From Streptosporangiaceae bacterium (GTDB taxonomy: Bacteria; Actinomycetota; Actinomycetes; Streptosporangiales; Streptosporangiaceae), in the NCBI GenBank assembly GCA_030039095.1, contig JASHQP010000564.1, forward strand, positions 1 through 6,902: DNA of 6,902 bases, given 5' to 3'. The position numbers and the translations under genes are program-made. Below the pieces are notes generated by a model. It saw only the letters and a list, made by a program, of their open reading frames with translations, was not told the origin of the DNA and did no database searches. This document shows positions 1 through 6,447 of this stretch, piece by piece. The stretch's first letter is position 1; every line of letters starts with the position of its first letter.

Positions 1-358
1 CGCCGCGCTGGTGCTGGTCGCGGTCGGCATGGTCATCGCCTGGGCGCTGTACGGCCGCCGTCCGGTACCGGCCACCGCGCCGGCCGGCAACCCGGTCACC
101 GTGGCAGCGCGCAAGGACCTGTACGGCGACGCGGTGAACGAGTCGCTGCTGATGCGTCCTGGCCAGTGGCTGACCAGGCTGTCGGTGTTCTTCGACAACC
201 GGGGCGTGGACGGGCTGGTGAATACGCTGGCCGCCGCGATGGGCGGCACGTCCGGGCGGGTGCGCAGGATCGAGAACGGGTTCGTCCGGTCCTATGCGCT
301 GCTGATGTTCCTTGGCGCGGCGCTGCTCGTGGGCGCGCTGCTTCTGGTGAGGATCTAG
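1..358 (+). CDS. nuoL: NADH-quinone oxidoreductase subunit L, C-terminal fragment
   Basis: This is the last 118 residues of NuoL, the largest antiporter-like membrane subunit of respiratory complex I; the 5' part lies outside the window and the frame is open from base 2. The fragment begins inside a hydrophobic helix (LVAVGMVIAWALYG). A polar stretch follows with the typical actinobacterial NuoL signature: a DLYGDAVNE segment, then RPGQWLTRLSVFFDNRGVDGL. It closes with a single transmembrane helix (YALLMFLGAALLVGALLLVRI), matching the terminal helix found after the long lateral helix of NuoL. The TAG stop directly abuts the nuoM ATG, so the two genes are co-transcribed and probably translationally coupled. 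The channel residues of NuoL are upstream and cannot be assessed. Identification rests on family recall plus the invariant nuoL-nuoM-nuoN order. Confidence 0.93.
   Translation, partial: AALVLVAVGMVIAWALYGRRPVPATAPAGNPVTVAARKDLYGDAVNESLLMRPGQWLTRLSVFFDNRGVDGLVNTLAAAMGGTSGRVRRIENGFVRSYALLMFLGAALLVGALLLVRI
346..352 (+). promoter_or_regulatory. Ribosome binding site of nuoM
   Basis: GGTGAGG lies six bases upstream of the nuoM ATG and is embedded in the last codons of nuoL. It supports the ATG at 359 as the start and coupling of nuoM translation to nuoL. Confidence 0.7.
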
Positions 359-1969
359 ATGAGCACATTCCCCTGGCTGACCGTCATCGGCGCGATCCCC
401 CTGGCCGGGGCCATCGCGGTCGCCTTGACGCCCGGCCGGTCCGCGCCGGGCGGGGAAGCGGACCGTCGCGCCCGGGCCAGGCTGGTCAAGCAGCTGACCC
501 TCGGCTTCACGCTCGTCACGCTCGCGATGACGATCGCGATGGCGACGCAGTTCAAGACCAACGGGCCCACCTTCCAGTTCAGCCAGACCTACCAGTGGAT
601 CCCGCAGCTCGGCGTGCACTACGCGGTCGGCGTCGACGGAATCGCGCTGGTCCTGCTGCTGATGACCGTCGTGCTCGTGCCCGTGGTCGTCCTGGCCTCG
701 TGGAACGACGCCGAGGGGGAGGGCAACCCGGCCGGCGAGCCGCCGCCGCGGCGCAGCGTCAAAACCTACTTCGCGCTGATGCTCGTGCTCGAGACCATGA
801 TGATCGGCGTCTTCGCCGCCACCGACGTGTTCCTGTTCTACGTGTTCTTCGAGGCCATGCTGATCCCGATGTACTTCATGATCGGGAGCTACGGCGTCGG
901 GCAGCGCCAGTACGCGGCGGTCAAGTTCCTGCTGTACAGCCTGCTCGGCGGGCTGCTCATGCTGGTCGCGATCATCGCGCTCTACGTGTACTCGGCCCAG
1001 CACGGGCACCAGGGAACGTTCCTGTTCAGCCAGTTGCTGCACGTGTCGCTGAGCACGACCGCCCAGAAGTGGCTGTTCCTCGGCTTCTTCGTGGCATTCG
1101 CGATCAAGGCGCCGCTCTGGCCGTTCCACACGTGGCTGCCGGACGCGGCCACGGCCGCGCAGCCGGGCGCGGCCGTGGTGCTGGTCGGGGTGCTGGACAA
1201 GGTCGGCACGTTCGGCATGATCCGTTACTGCCTGGAGCTGTTCCCCGCCGGCGCGCACTATTTCACGCCGCTGGTCCTCGTGCTGTCGGTGGTCGGGATT
1301 CTGTACGGCGCGATCGTGGCGATCGGCCAGCGGGACCTGAAGCGGCTGATCGCGTACACGTCGGTCTCCCACATGGGCCTGATCACGCTGGGCATCTTCG
1401 CGATGACCAGCGAGGGCCAGGCCGGCGGCGTCTTCTACATGGTGAACCACGGCTTTGCCACCGGGGCGCTGTTCCTGATCGCCGGGTTCCTGATCGCGCG
1501 CCGGCGGTCGCAGATGATCGCCGACTACGGCGGCGTGCAGAAGGTGGCGCCGGTGCTCGCCGGGCTGTTCCTGGTCGCCGGCCTGGCCGGCCTCTCCCTC
1601 CCCGGCCTGTCCACGTTCGTCAGCGAGTTCCTCGTCCTGGTCGGCACGTTCACCCGGTACGAGGTATACGCGATCCTGGCCACGGCCGGCATCATCCTGG
1701 CCGCCATCTACATCCTGTGGATGTACCAGCGGACGATGACCGGGCCGGTACGCGCCGAGGTGGCGGGGATGCCGGACCTGAAGGCGCGCGAGCTGTGGGC
1801 GGTCGGCCCGCTGATCGCGCTGGTCATCGTGCTCGGCGTCTACCCCAAGCCGGTGCTCGACGTCATCAACCCCGCGGTTCACCAGACGCTGGTCCAGGTG
1901 CACTCCACCGACCCGGTTCCGCCGCACCCAGGGACTGCCAGCGCGCTCACCCAGAGGAGTTCCCCGTGA
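359..1969 (+). CDS. nuoM: NADH-quinone oxidoreductase subunit M
   Basis: NuoM is one of the three Mrp-antiporter-like subunits that pump protons in complex I. The 536-residue product has the usual size and about 14 predicted membrane helices. The functional residues I can place are all present: Glu165 in FFEAMLIP (helix 5), Lys250 in AIKAPLWPFHTW with His257, Lys281 in the LDKVGTFG segment of helix 8, the RDLKRLIAYTSVSHMG block with His338, MVNHGFATGA with His364, and Glu423 in STFVSEFLVL (helix 12). A polar loop at about 115-134, between helices 3 and 4, and a Pro/Ser-rich cytosolic tail from about 512 look normal for actinobacteria. The ATG is preferred because a GGTGAGG site sits six bases upstream and the codon touches the nuoL stop. 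The 3' end overlaps nuoN by four bases (GTGA). Nothing suggests loss of function. Confidence 0.97.
   Translation: MSTFPWLTVIGAIPLAGAIAVALTPGRSAPGGEADRRARARLVKQLTLGFTLVTLAMTIAMATQFKTNGPTFQFSQTYQWIPQLGVHYAVGVDGIALVLLLMTVVLVPVVVLASWNDAEGEGNPAGEPPPRRSVKTYFALMLVLETMMIGVFAATDVFLFYVFFEAMLIPMYFMIGSYGVGQRQYAAVKFLLYSLLGGLLMLVAIIALYVYSAQHGHQGTFLFSQLLHVSLSTTAQKWLFLGFFVAFAIKAPLWPFHTWLPDAATAAQPGAAVVLVGVLDKVGTFGMIRYCLELFPAGAHYFTPLVLVLSVVGILYGAIVAIGQRDLKRLIAYTSVSHMGLITLGIFAMTSEGQAGGVFYMVNHGFATGALFLIAGFLIARRRSQMIADYGGVQKVAPVLAGLFLVAGLAGLSLPGLSTFVSEFLVLVGTFTRYEVYAILATAGIILAAIYILWMYQRTMTGPVRAEVAGMPDLKARELWAVGPLIALVIVLGVYPKPVLDVINPAVHQTLVQVHSTDPVPPHPGTASALTQRSSP
1953..1959 (+). promoter_or_regulatory. Ribosome binding site of nuoN
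   Basis: AGAGGAG lies six bases before the GTG at 1966, inside the end of nuoM. It fixes the nuoN start in a reading frame that stays open for about 1.8 kb upstream and would otherwise allow a much longer, spurious protein. Confidence 0.8.
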
Positions 1970-3552
1970 CCGGCACCCTGGCCGCGGCGGCCCCCACGAT
2001 CGCCACGCCGCACATCGAGTACGGCGAGCTCTCGCCGATGCTGCTGGTGTTCGCGGTGGCCATCGTCGGGGTGCTGGTCGAGGCGTTCGTGCCCAGGACG
2101 GCGCGCCGCACGATCCACCTCGCGCTGTCTCTCGGCGGCCTGGCCGGAGCGTTCGTGCTGACGATCGTGGTGGCCGCCACGAGCTCGATCTTCCGCAACG
2201 GCAGCCCCGGCCACATCGCCGCGATGGGTGCGGTCGCCGTGGACCGGCCCACGCTGTTCATCCAGGGCACGATCCTGGTGCTCGCGTTCATCAGCGTGCT
2301 GCTGATCGCCGAGTCCTCGCAGGACGTCAGCGCGTTCGCGGCGCAGGCTGCGGCGGTCCCCGGCAGCGCCGAGGAGCGCGAGAGCCTGCGCGCCGGCGTC
2401 GCGCACACCGAGGTGTACCCCCTGGCGCTGTTCGCGGTCGGCGGCATGCTGCTGTTCCCGGCGAGCAACGACCTGCTCACGATGTTCGTCGCGCTCGAGG
2501 TGCTGTCGCTGCCGCTGTATCTGCTCTGCGGCCTGGCCCGGCGTCGCCGGCTGCTGTCGCAGGAAGCCGCGATGAAGTACTTCCTGCTCGGCGCGTTCTC
2601 GTCGGCGTTCTTCCTGTTCGGCGTCGCGATGCTCTACGGCTATGCGGGCTCGGTGCAGCTCGCGGCGATCGCGTCGGCCGCCTCCTCCAACACCGGCAGC
2701 CTGACGCTGCTCTACGCCGGCATCGCGCTGGTTGGTCTCGGCCTTTTCTTCAAGATCGGCGCGGTGCCGTTCCAGAGCTGGAAGCCCGACGTCTACCAGG
2801 GCTCGCCGACGCCGGTGACCGCGCTCATGGCGTCGTGCACGCTGGTGTCGGCGTTCGGCGCCCTGCTGCGCGTCTTCTACGTGGCGTTCGGCCAGCTGAG
2901 CTGGAGCTGGCGGCCCGCGATGATGGGCATCGCGATCCTGACCATGCTGGCCGGCTCCATCGTCGCGATCACCCAGACCGACGTGAAGCGGCTGCTCGCC
3001 TACTCCTCGATCGCACAGGCCGGGTACGTCCTGACCGGCGTGGTCGCCGCGAGCACGGCCGGCCTGTCCAGCAGCCTGTTCTACCTGGCCGCGTACGGAG
3101 TCGCGATCATTGGCGCGTTCGCCGTGGTGACGCTGGTGCGCGACCAGGCGGGCGAGGCGGCGCACCTGTCCCGCTGGGCCGGGCTGGGCAAGCGGGACCC
3201 GCTGGTTGCCGGGGTCTTCGCGTTCTTCCTGATCGCCTTCGCCGGCATCCCGCTCACCAGCGGGTTCACCGGGAAGTTCGCGGTGTTCCAGGCGGCGATC
3301 CGCGGCGGTGCGCTGTCGCTGGTCATCATCGGCGTGCTGAGCAGCGCGATCCTGGCGTTCCCGTACATTCGGGTGATCGTGCTGATGTTCTTCAGCGAGC
3401 CGGTGCCGGACGGCCCGGCGGTGGTCAGGCCCAGCGCCTTCACCGGGGTGGCCGTCGCCGTCGGGGTCGTGGCGACGCTGGTGCTCGGTATCTATCCGGA
3501 GCCGCTCTTCAGCCTCGCCAACCACGCCGCAACCCAGCTTTTTGTTCGCTGA
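1966..3552 (+). CDS. nuoN: NADH-quinone oxidoreductase subunit N with unusual channel residues
   Basis: NuoN is the antiporter-like subunit nearest the quinone arm of complex I. The 528-residue product starts at GTG 1966, set by AGAGGAG six bases upstream and a GTGA overlap with the nuoM stop. Family landmarks are clear: Glu178 in FVALEVLSLPLYLL (helix 5), AAMKYFLLGAFSSAFF with Lys204, Lys263 in FFKIGAVPF (helix 7), the PDVYQGSPTPVT block at 274-285, the TDVKRLLAYSS block at 338-348, and Lys437 in TSGFTGKFAVF (helix 12). A polar loop at about 117-148, common in actinobacteria, is kept. Three usually conserved residues differ: Gln270 where PFH is expected, Leu293 where the helix-8 Lys is expected (E. 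coli Lys247), and Gln351 where SSI(A/S)H is expected. Lys273 appears where Thr is usual. The gene is otherwise intact and looks expressed as the last nuo gene; the effect on proton transfer is inferred, not shown. Confidence 0.96.
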   Translation: MTGTLAAAAPTIATPHIEYGELSPMLLVFAVAIVGVLVEAFVPRTARRTIHLALSLGGLAGAFVLTIVVAATSSIFRNGSPGHIAAMGAVAVDRPTLFIQGTILVLAFISVLLIAESSQDVSAFAAQAAAVPGSAEERESLRAGVAHTEVYPLALFAVGGMLLFPASNDLLTMFVALEVLSLPLYLLCGLARRRRLLSQEAAMKYFLLGAFSSAFFLFGVAMLYGYAGSVQLAAIASAASSNTGSLTLLYAGIALVGLGLFFKIGAVPFQSWKPDVYQGSPTPVTALMASCTLVSAFGALLRVFYVAFGQLSWSWRPAMMGIAILTMLAGSIVAITQTDVKRLLAYSSIAQAGYVLTGVVAASTAGLSSSLFYLAAYGVAIIGAFAVVTLVRDQAGEAAHLSRWAGLGKRDPLVAGVFAFFLIAFAGIPLTSGFTGKFAVFQAAIRGGALSLVIIGVLSSAILAFPYIRVIVLMFFSEPVPDGPAVVRPSAFTGVAVAVGVVATLVLGIYPEPLFSLANHAATQLFVR

Positions 3553-3717
3553 GGTCGCTTTTGCCCGGCCGCGGGCTGCCCGGTGGTGTTCGCTGATGGC
3601 GCTGCGGGCATACCTCGGATTACGCTGCCTTGCACATATCGTGGGGGTGTTCTTGCGCTCGTCCGCTGACGGCTGGTTTGCGGCTGGTGCCGGGGCGCCG
3701 CCTCCGAGGGAGTCCGA
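3553..3717 (+). other. Intergenic spacer between nuoN and the polyprenyl synthase gene
   Basis: This 165-bp gap is less GC-rich than its neighbours and is the obvious place for an end of the nuo transcript and a promoter for the next unit. A small hairpin (GCCCG/CGGGC, 3563-3576, 4-base loop) lies 10 bases after the nuoN stop but has no T-run, so it is not a convincing intrinsic terminator. TTGCAC at 3630-3635 resembles a -35 box, and TACGCT (3621-3626) and CATATC (3635-3640) resemble -10 boxes, but no pair has good spacing. TGTTCGCTGA occurs at 3543-3552 and again at 3587-3596, and CGGCTGGT at 3670-3677 and 3681-3688. A 41-codon open frame runs from ATG 3596 to a TGA that overlaps the next gene's TTG start; its codon use argues against it being a gene. 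Confidence 0.5.
3706..3712 (+). promoter_or_regulatory. Ribosome binding site deciding a TTG start
   Basis: GAGGGAG is well placed, five bases before the TTG at 3718, whereas the in-frame ATG at 3736 has no purine-rich site at the right distance. This is the main reason for choosing the TTG start of the polyprenyl synthase. Confidence 0.65.
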
Positions 3718-4713
3718 TTGAGCACCCCAGTCACCATGGAGCTGCCAGACGCCGCGCTGGCCGCCCACGTCGTCGACGGCCTCGCGCAGGTCGAGGACGG
3801 CATGCGCGAGGTGGCTCGCGTCGAGCACGACCTGCTGGCCCAGACCGCCGCGTACGGGGTGGACGCCGGCGGCAAGCGGTTCCGCGCCACGCTGGTGCTG
3901 CTCGCCGCCCAGTTCGGCAACCCCCGGGATCCGAGGATCGTGCCGGCCGCGGTCGCGATCGAGCTGACCCACCTCGCGACGCTCTATCACGACGACGTGA
4001 TGGACGAGGCCGCCGTCCGCCGCGGCCTGCCGAGCGCCAACGCCCGCTGGGACAACTCGGTCGCGATCCTGGCCGGCGACTTCCTGTTCGCCCGGGCGTC
4101 GCTGGTCCTCGCCGATCTGGGCCCGGACGCGGTCAGGATCCAGGCCGAGACCTTTGCGCGGCTGGTGGCCGGCCAGATCGCCGAGACCATCGGCCCGCAG
4201 CCGGGAGAGGATCCGCTGAAGCACTATCTGGGCGTGATCACGGAGAAGACGGCGTCGCTGATCGCCACCTCCGGGCGGTTCGGCGCGATGTTCTCCGGTG
4301 CGCCCGAGAGCGTGACCGCGCACATCACGCCCGCCTGCGAGGCGCTCGGCATCGCTTACCAGCTGTGCGACGACATCCTGGACGTCGCGAGCGAATCCGA
4401 GCAGTCGGGCAAGACGCCAGGCACCGACCTGCGGGAGGGCGTGCCCACGCTGCCGACCGTGCACGCGCTGCGCTCGGCGGGTCCGGGCGATGCGCGGCTG
4501 GTGGAGCTGCTGAGCCGCGGCAAGCTGACCGACCCGGCGCTGCACGCCGAGGCGCTCGAGCTGCTGCGCGCCCATCCGGCGATGGAGATGGCGCGTTCGG
4601 ACACCCGGCGGTGGGCGCAGCGGGCACGGAGCGAGATTCTCGCGCTGCCCGACGTGCCCGCCAGGGCCGCGTTCGAGGCGCTCTGCGCGTACGTGGTGGA
4701 GCGCACCGGCTGA
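3718..4713 (+). CDS. trans-Polyprenyl diphosphate synthase (menaquinone side-chain type)
   Basis: This all-alpha isoprenyl diphosphate synthase condenses isopentenyl diphosphate onto an allylic primer; the likely product is a long-chain polyprenyl diphosphate for menaquinone. In the 331-residue product, GGKRFRA (51-57) binds isopentenyl diphosphate and the first Asp-rich motif is DDVMD (92-96), followed by RRG (101-103). Lys177-Thr178 is present, and the second Asp-rich motif lies in YQLCDDILD (214-222). The GKTPGTDLREGVPTLP segment (231-246) is typical of actinobacterial members. Residues four and five before the first Asp motif are small (Thr88, Ala87), which usually goes with medium or long chains rather than farnesyl or geranyl products. 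The TTG start is chosen for its strong ribosome site. Position just after the nuo operon fits quinone supply to complex I. Exact chain length cannot be read from sequence, so no gene symbol is given. Confidence 0.92.
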   Translation: MSTPVTMELPDAALAAHVVDGLAQVEDGMREVARVEHDLLAQTAAYGVDAGGKRFRATLVLLAAQFGNPRDPRIVPAAVAIELTHLATLYHDDVMDEAAVRRGLPSANARWDNSVAILAGDFLFARASLVLADLGPDAVRIQAETFARLVAGQIAETIGPQPGEDPLKHYLGVITEKTASLIATSGRFGAMFSGAPESVTAHITPACEALGIAYQLCDDILDVASESEQSGKTPGTDLREGVPTLPTVHALRSAGPGDARLVELLSRGKLTDPALHAEALELLRAHPAMEMARSDTRRWAQRARSEILALPDVPARAAFEALCAYVVERTG

Positions 4714-5580
4714 ATGGGCGCTGCAAAGGCGCCGAGACTGCTCGCGATCAGCGACCTTCACGTCGGGTACCCGGAGAACCGCGAGATCGTGGAGAAACTC
4801 CGGCCGGAGGCGGATGCGGACTGGCTGCTGGTGGCCGGGGACGTTGGCGAGTTCTTCGCCGACATCGAGTGGGCGCTCGGGGTCCTCACAGAGCGCTTTG
4901 CCGCCGTGGTGTGGGTTCCGGGCAACCACGAGCTGTGGACGCACGAGCGCGACCCGGTGCGGCTGCGCGGCCAGGAGCGTTACCTCGGCCTGGTTGACGT
5001 GTGCCGCCGCCTGGGAGTTCTCACTCCCGAGGACCCATACCCGGTATGGGCGGGCCCCGGCGGTCCTGCCGTCATCGCCCCGCTGTTCCTCCTCTACGAC
5101 TACAGCTTCCTGCCCGCCGGGGCACAGACGAAGGCCGATGGTGTTGCGCGCGCCTACGAGACCGGGATCGTGTGCTCCGACGAGCGGCTGCTGCACCCCG
5201 ATCCCTATCAGAGCCGCGAGGCCTGGTGCTGGGCCAGGATCGCCGAGACGCAGCGGCGCCTGGCGGAACGCGACCCGGAGCTTCCGGTCATTCTGGTGAA
5301 CCACTATCCGCTCGTTCGTGAACCCACCCGGGTGCTGCGCTACCCGGAATTCGCGGTGTGGTGCGGGACCACGCTCACGGGTGACTGGCATCTGAAATAC
5401 AAGGCCAGCGTGGTGGTCTACGGTCACCTGCACATTCCGCGGACGACCTGGCATGACGGCGTACGGTTCGAGGAGGTGTCGGTCGGCTACCCGAGAGAGT
5501 GGCGGGTGCGCCCGTCGGGCCCCGGCGTTCCCCGGCAGATCCTCCCGTTATGGGTGCCCGCTCGCTATCACCACCGCTGA
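4714..5580 (+). CDS. pptH: PptH-like metallophosphoesterase (phosphopantetheinyl hydrolase family)
   Basis: This is a calcineurin-like metallophosphoesterase of 288 residues with the full two-metal site: SDLH (Asp14, His16), AGDVG (Asp43), PGNHE (Asn71, His72), VNHYPL (His197) and YGHLH (His238, His240). From memory, it matches Mycobacterium tuberculosis Rv2795c (PptH) closely well beyond these motifs, in NHELWT, LLYDYSFLP, YPEFAVWCGTT and a long block at 237-264 (GHLHIPRTTWHDGV, then FEEVSVGYPREW). PptH removes 4'-phosphopantetheine from acyl and peptidyl carrier proteins, opposing the transferase PptT. The ATG starts on the base after the synthase stop, so the two are probably coupled; the ribosome site (GGTGGAG, 4695-4701) is somewhat distant. 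The C-terminus after YPREW is short (about 25 residues, versus roughly 60-70 as I recall the mycobacterial protein). Codon 279 is a rare TTA. No transferase gene is visible nearby. Metallophosphoesterase is certain; the exact substrate is inferred. Confidence 0.85.
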   Translation: MGAAKAPRLLAISDLHVGYPENREIVEKLRPEADADWLLVAGDVGEFFADIEWALGVLTERFAAVVWVPGNHELWTHERDPVRLRGQERYLGLVDVCRRLGVLTPEDPYPVWAGPGGPAVIAPLFLLYDYSFLPAGAQTKADGVARAYETGIVCSDERLLHPDPYQSREAWCWARIAETQRRLAERDPELPVILVNHYPLVREPTRVLRYPEFAVWCGTTLTGDWHLKYKASVVVYGHLHIPRTTWHDGVRFEEVSVGYPREWRVRPSGPGVPRQILPLWVPARYHHR

Positions 5581-5589
5581 GCGGCGCGC

Positions 5590-5595
5590 TAGCAT
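5590..5595 (+). promoter_or_regulatory. Probable -10 element of a leaderless promoter for the IclR gene
   Basis: TAGCAT fits the TANNNT consensus of the main actinobacterial sigma factor. Its last base is eight bases before the A of the ATG at 5604, so transcription would begin at or one or two bases before the start codon. No Shine-Dalgarno sequence precedes that ATG, which is what a leaderless message predicts. There is no recognisable -35 box 16-18 bases upstream (the sequence around 5566-5572 is TATCACC), as is often the case for such promoters. Confidence 0.45.
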
Positions 5596-5603
5596 GCACC
5601 TCA

Positions 5604-6443
5604 ATGACAACCTCTGTGCGCGCAGCGAACAAAGCCGCGGGAGCTGATCCGCTAGCGGGACGGGGCGGAGAGGCTGCCAGGAACGGTGACTTCGTCCAGT
5701 CGCTGGACCGCGGGCTGGCGGTGATCCGGGCGTTCGGGCCCGAGCGGGAACGGCTGAGCCTCAGCGAGGTGGCCAAGGCGACGGGACTGACCAGGGCGGC
5801 GGCCCGCCGGTTCCTGCTGACCCTGGTCAAGCTCGGCTACGTCCGCAATGACGGCCGGGAGTTCTCGCTGCGGCCGCGCGTCCTCGAGCTCGGGTACGCC
5901 TACCTGTCCGGGCTGGCGCTGCCGGAGGTGGCAGCGCCGCACCTGGAGGAACTGGTGGCGCGGCTGCACGAGTCCTCGTCGATCTCGGTTCTCGACGGCC
6001 AGCAGATCGTGTACGTGGCCCGCGTGCCGACCAAGAGGATCATGACCGTGGCGATCTCGGTGGGAACCCGGCTCCCCGCCTACGCCACGTCGATGGGGCG
6101 GGTGCTGCTCGCGGCGCTGACCGACGACGAGCTCGACCGGTACCTCGCCGAGGCCACGTTCGAGGCGCTCACCGCGCGCACCGTCACCAGCCCGGACCGG
6201 CTCGGGGCGATCGTGCGGGACGCGGCGCGCCAGGGATACGCGATCGTCGACCAGGAACTCGAAGAGGGCCTGCGGGCGGTTGCCGCCCCGATCCGTGGCG
6301 CCGCCGAAGGGACCGCGGCCATCAACGTGTCCGCCCATGCCAGCCGCGTGAGCATGGGCACGATGCGCGGGCGGATCCTGCCCGCGCTGCTGGAGACGGC
6401 GCGCCAGATAGAGGCCGACCTGCGGGCCCAGTCGTCCCCCTGA
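5604..6443 (+). CDS. IclR-family transcriptional regulator, PcaR/PcaU/PobR-like
   Basis: This 279-residue DNA-binding regulator has the two-domain IclR layout. An N-terminal winged helix-turn-helix covers about 29-90, starting DFVQSLDRGLAVIRAFG, with LSEVAKATGLTRAAARRFLLTL as the helix-turn-helix. The effector-binding domain follows (about 105-275), with SSSISVLDGQQIVYVARVP, ISVGTRLPAYATSMGRVLLA and GYAIVDQELEEGLRAVAAPI. The ATSMGRVLLA and VQSLDRGLAVI patterns are typical of the subgroup that controls protocatechuate and beta-ketoadipate genes, but no such genes are in the window, so the effector is unknown. The ATG at 5604 is preferred to in-frame starts at 5499 and 5550 because those lie inside pptH and the family homology begins only near residue 29; an extension would be a low-complexity Pro/Ser stretch. 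A TAGCAT box suggests its own leaderless promoter. The gene converges on a transporter gene with a 4-bp gap. Confidence 0.9.
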   Translation: MTTSVRAANKAAGADPLAGRGGEAARNGDFVQSLDRGLAVIRAFGPERERLSLSEVAKATGLTRAAARRFLLTLVKLGYVRNDGREFSLRPRVLELGYAYLSGLALPEVAAPHLEELVARLHESSSISVLDGQQIVYVARVPTKRIMTVAISVGTRLPAYATSMGRVLLAALTDDELDRYLAEATFEALTARTVTSPDRLGAIVRDAARQGYAIVDQELEEGLRAVAAPIRGAAEGTAAINVSAHASRVSMGTMRGRILPALLETARQIEADLRAQSSP

Positions 6444-6447
6444 GCCG

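Noticed and set aside
1141..1170. NuoM has PDAATAAQPG where many homologues carry a Glu in the HTEAP-like segment
   Set aside because: As I recall it, E. coli NuoM also lacks this Glu (HSQAP), so the position is variable and the change is not evidence of altered function.
166..1965. Upstream extension of the nuoN frame giving a 1128-residue fusion protein
   Set aside because: The extra 600 residues are an Arg/Gly/Ala-rich shadow of nuoL and nuoM. NuoN homology and the ribosome site place the start at 1966.
3563..3576. Hairpin after nuoN as a rho-independent terminator
   Set aside because: The stem is only five base pairs and no T-run follows, so it is noted in the spacer entry but not called a terminator.
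3630..4997. Plus-strand open frame of 455 codons overlapping the synthase and pptH
   Set aside because: Its sequence is an Arg/Ala/Gly-rich out-of-frame shadow, while the competing frames encode complete enzymes with catalytic motifs.
1879..5454. Open frame of 1191 codons on the minus strand
   Set aside because: It runs antisense through nuoN, the synthase and pptH, all of which have clear family motifs. The translation is low-complexity and rich in Arg, Gln, Glu and Gly, as expected for the complement of GC-rich codons.
5499..5603. Longer N-terminus for the IclR regulator
   Set aside because: It would overlap pptH by about 80 bases, has no ribosome site, and encodes a Pro/Ser-rich stretch unlike the family. 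The ATG at 5604 has a -10 box at the right distance.
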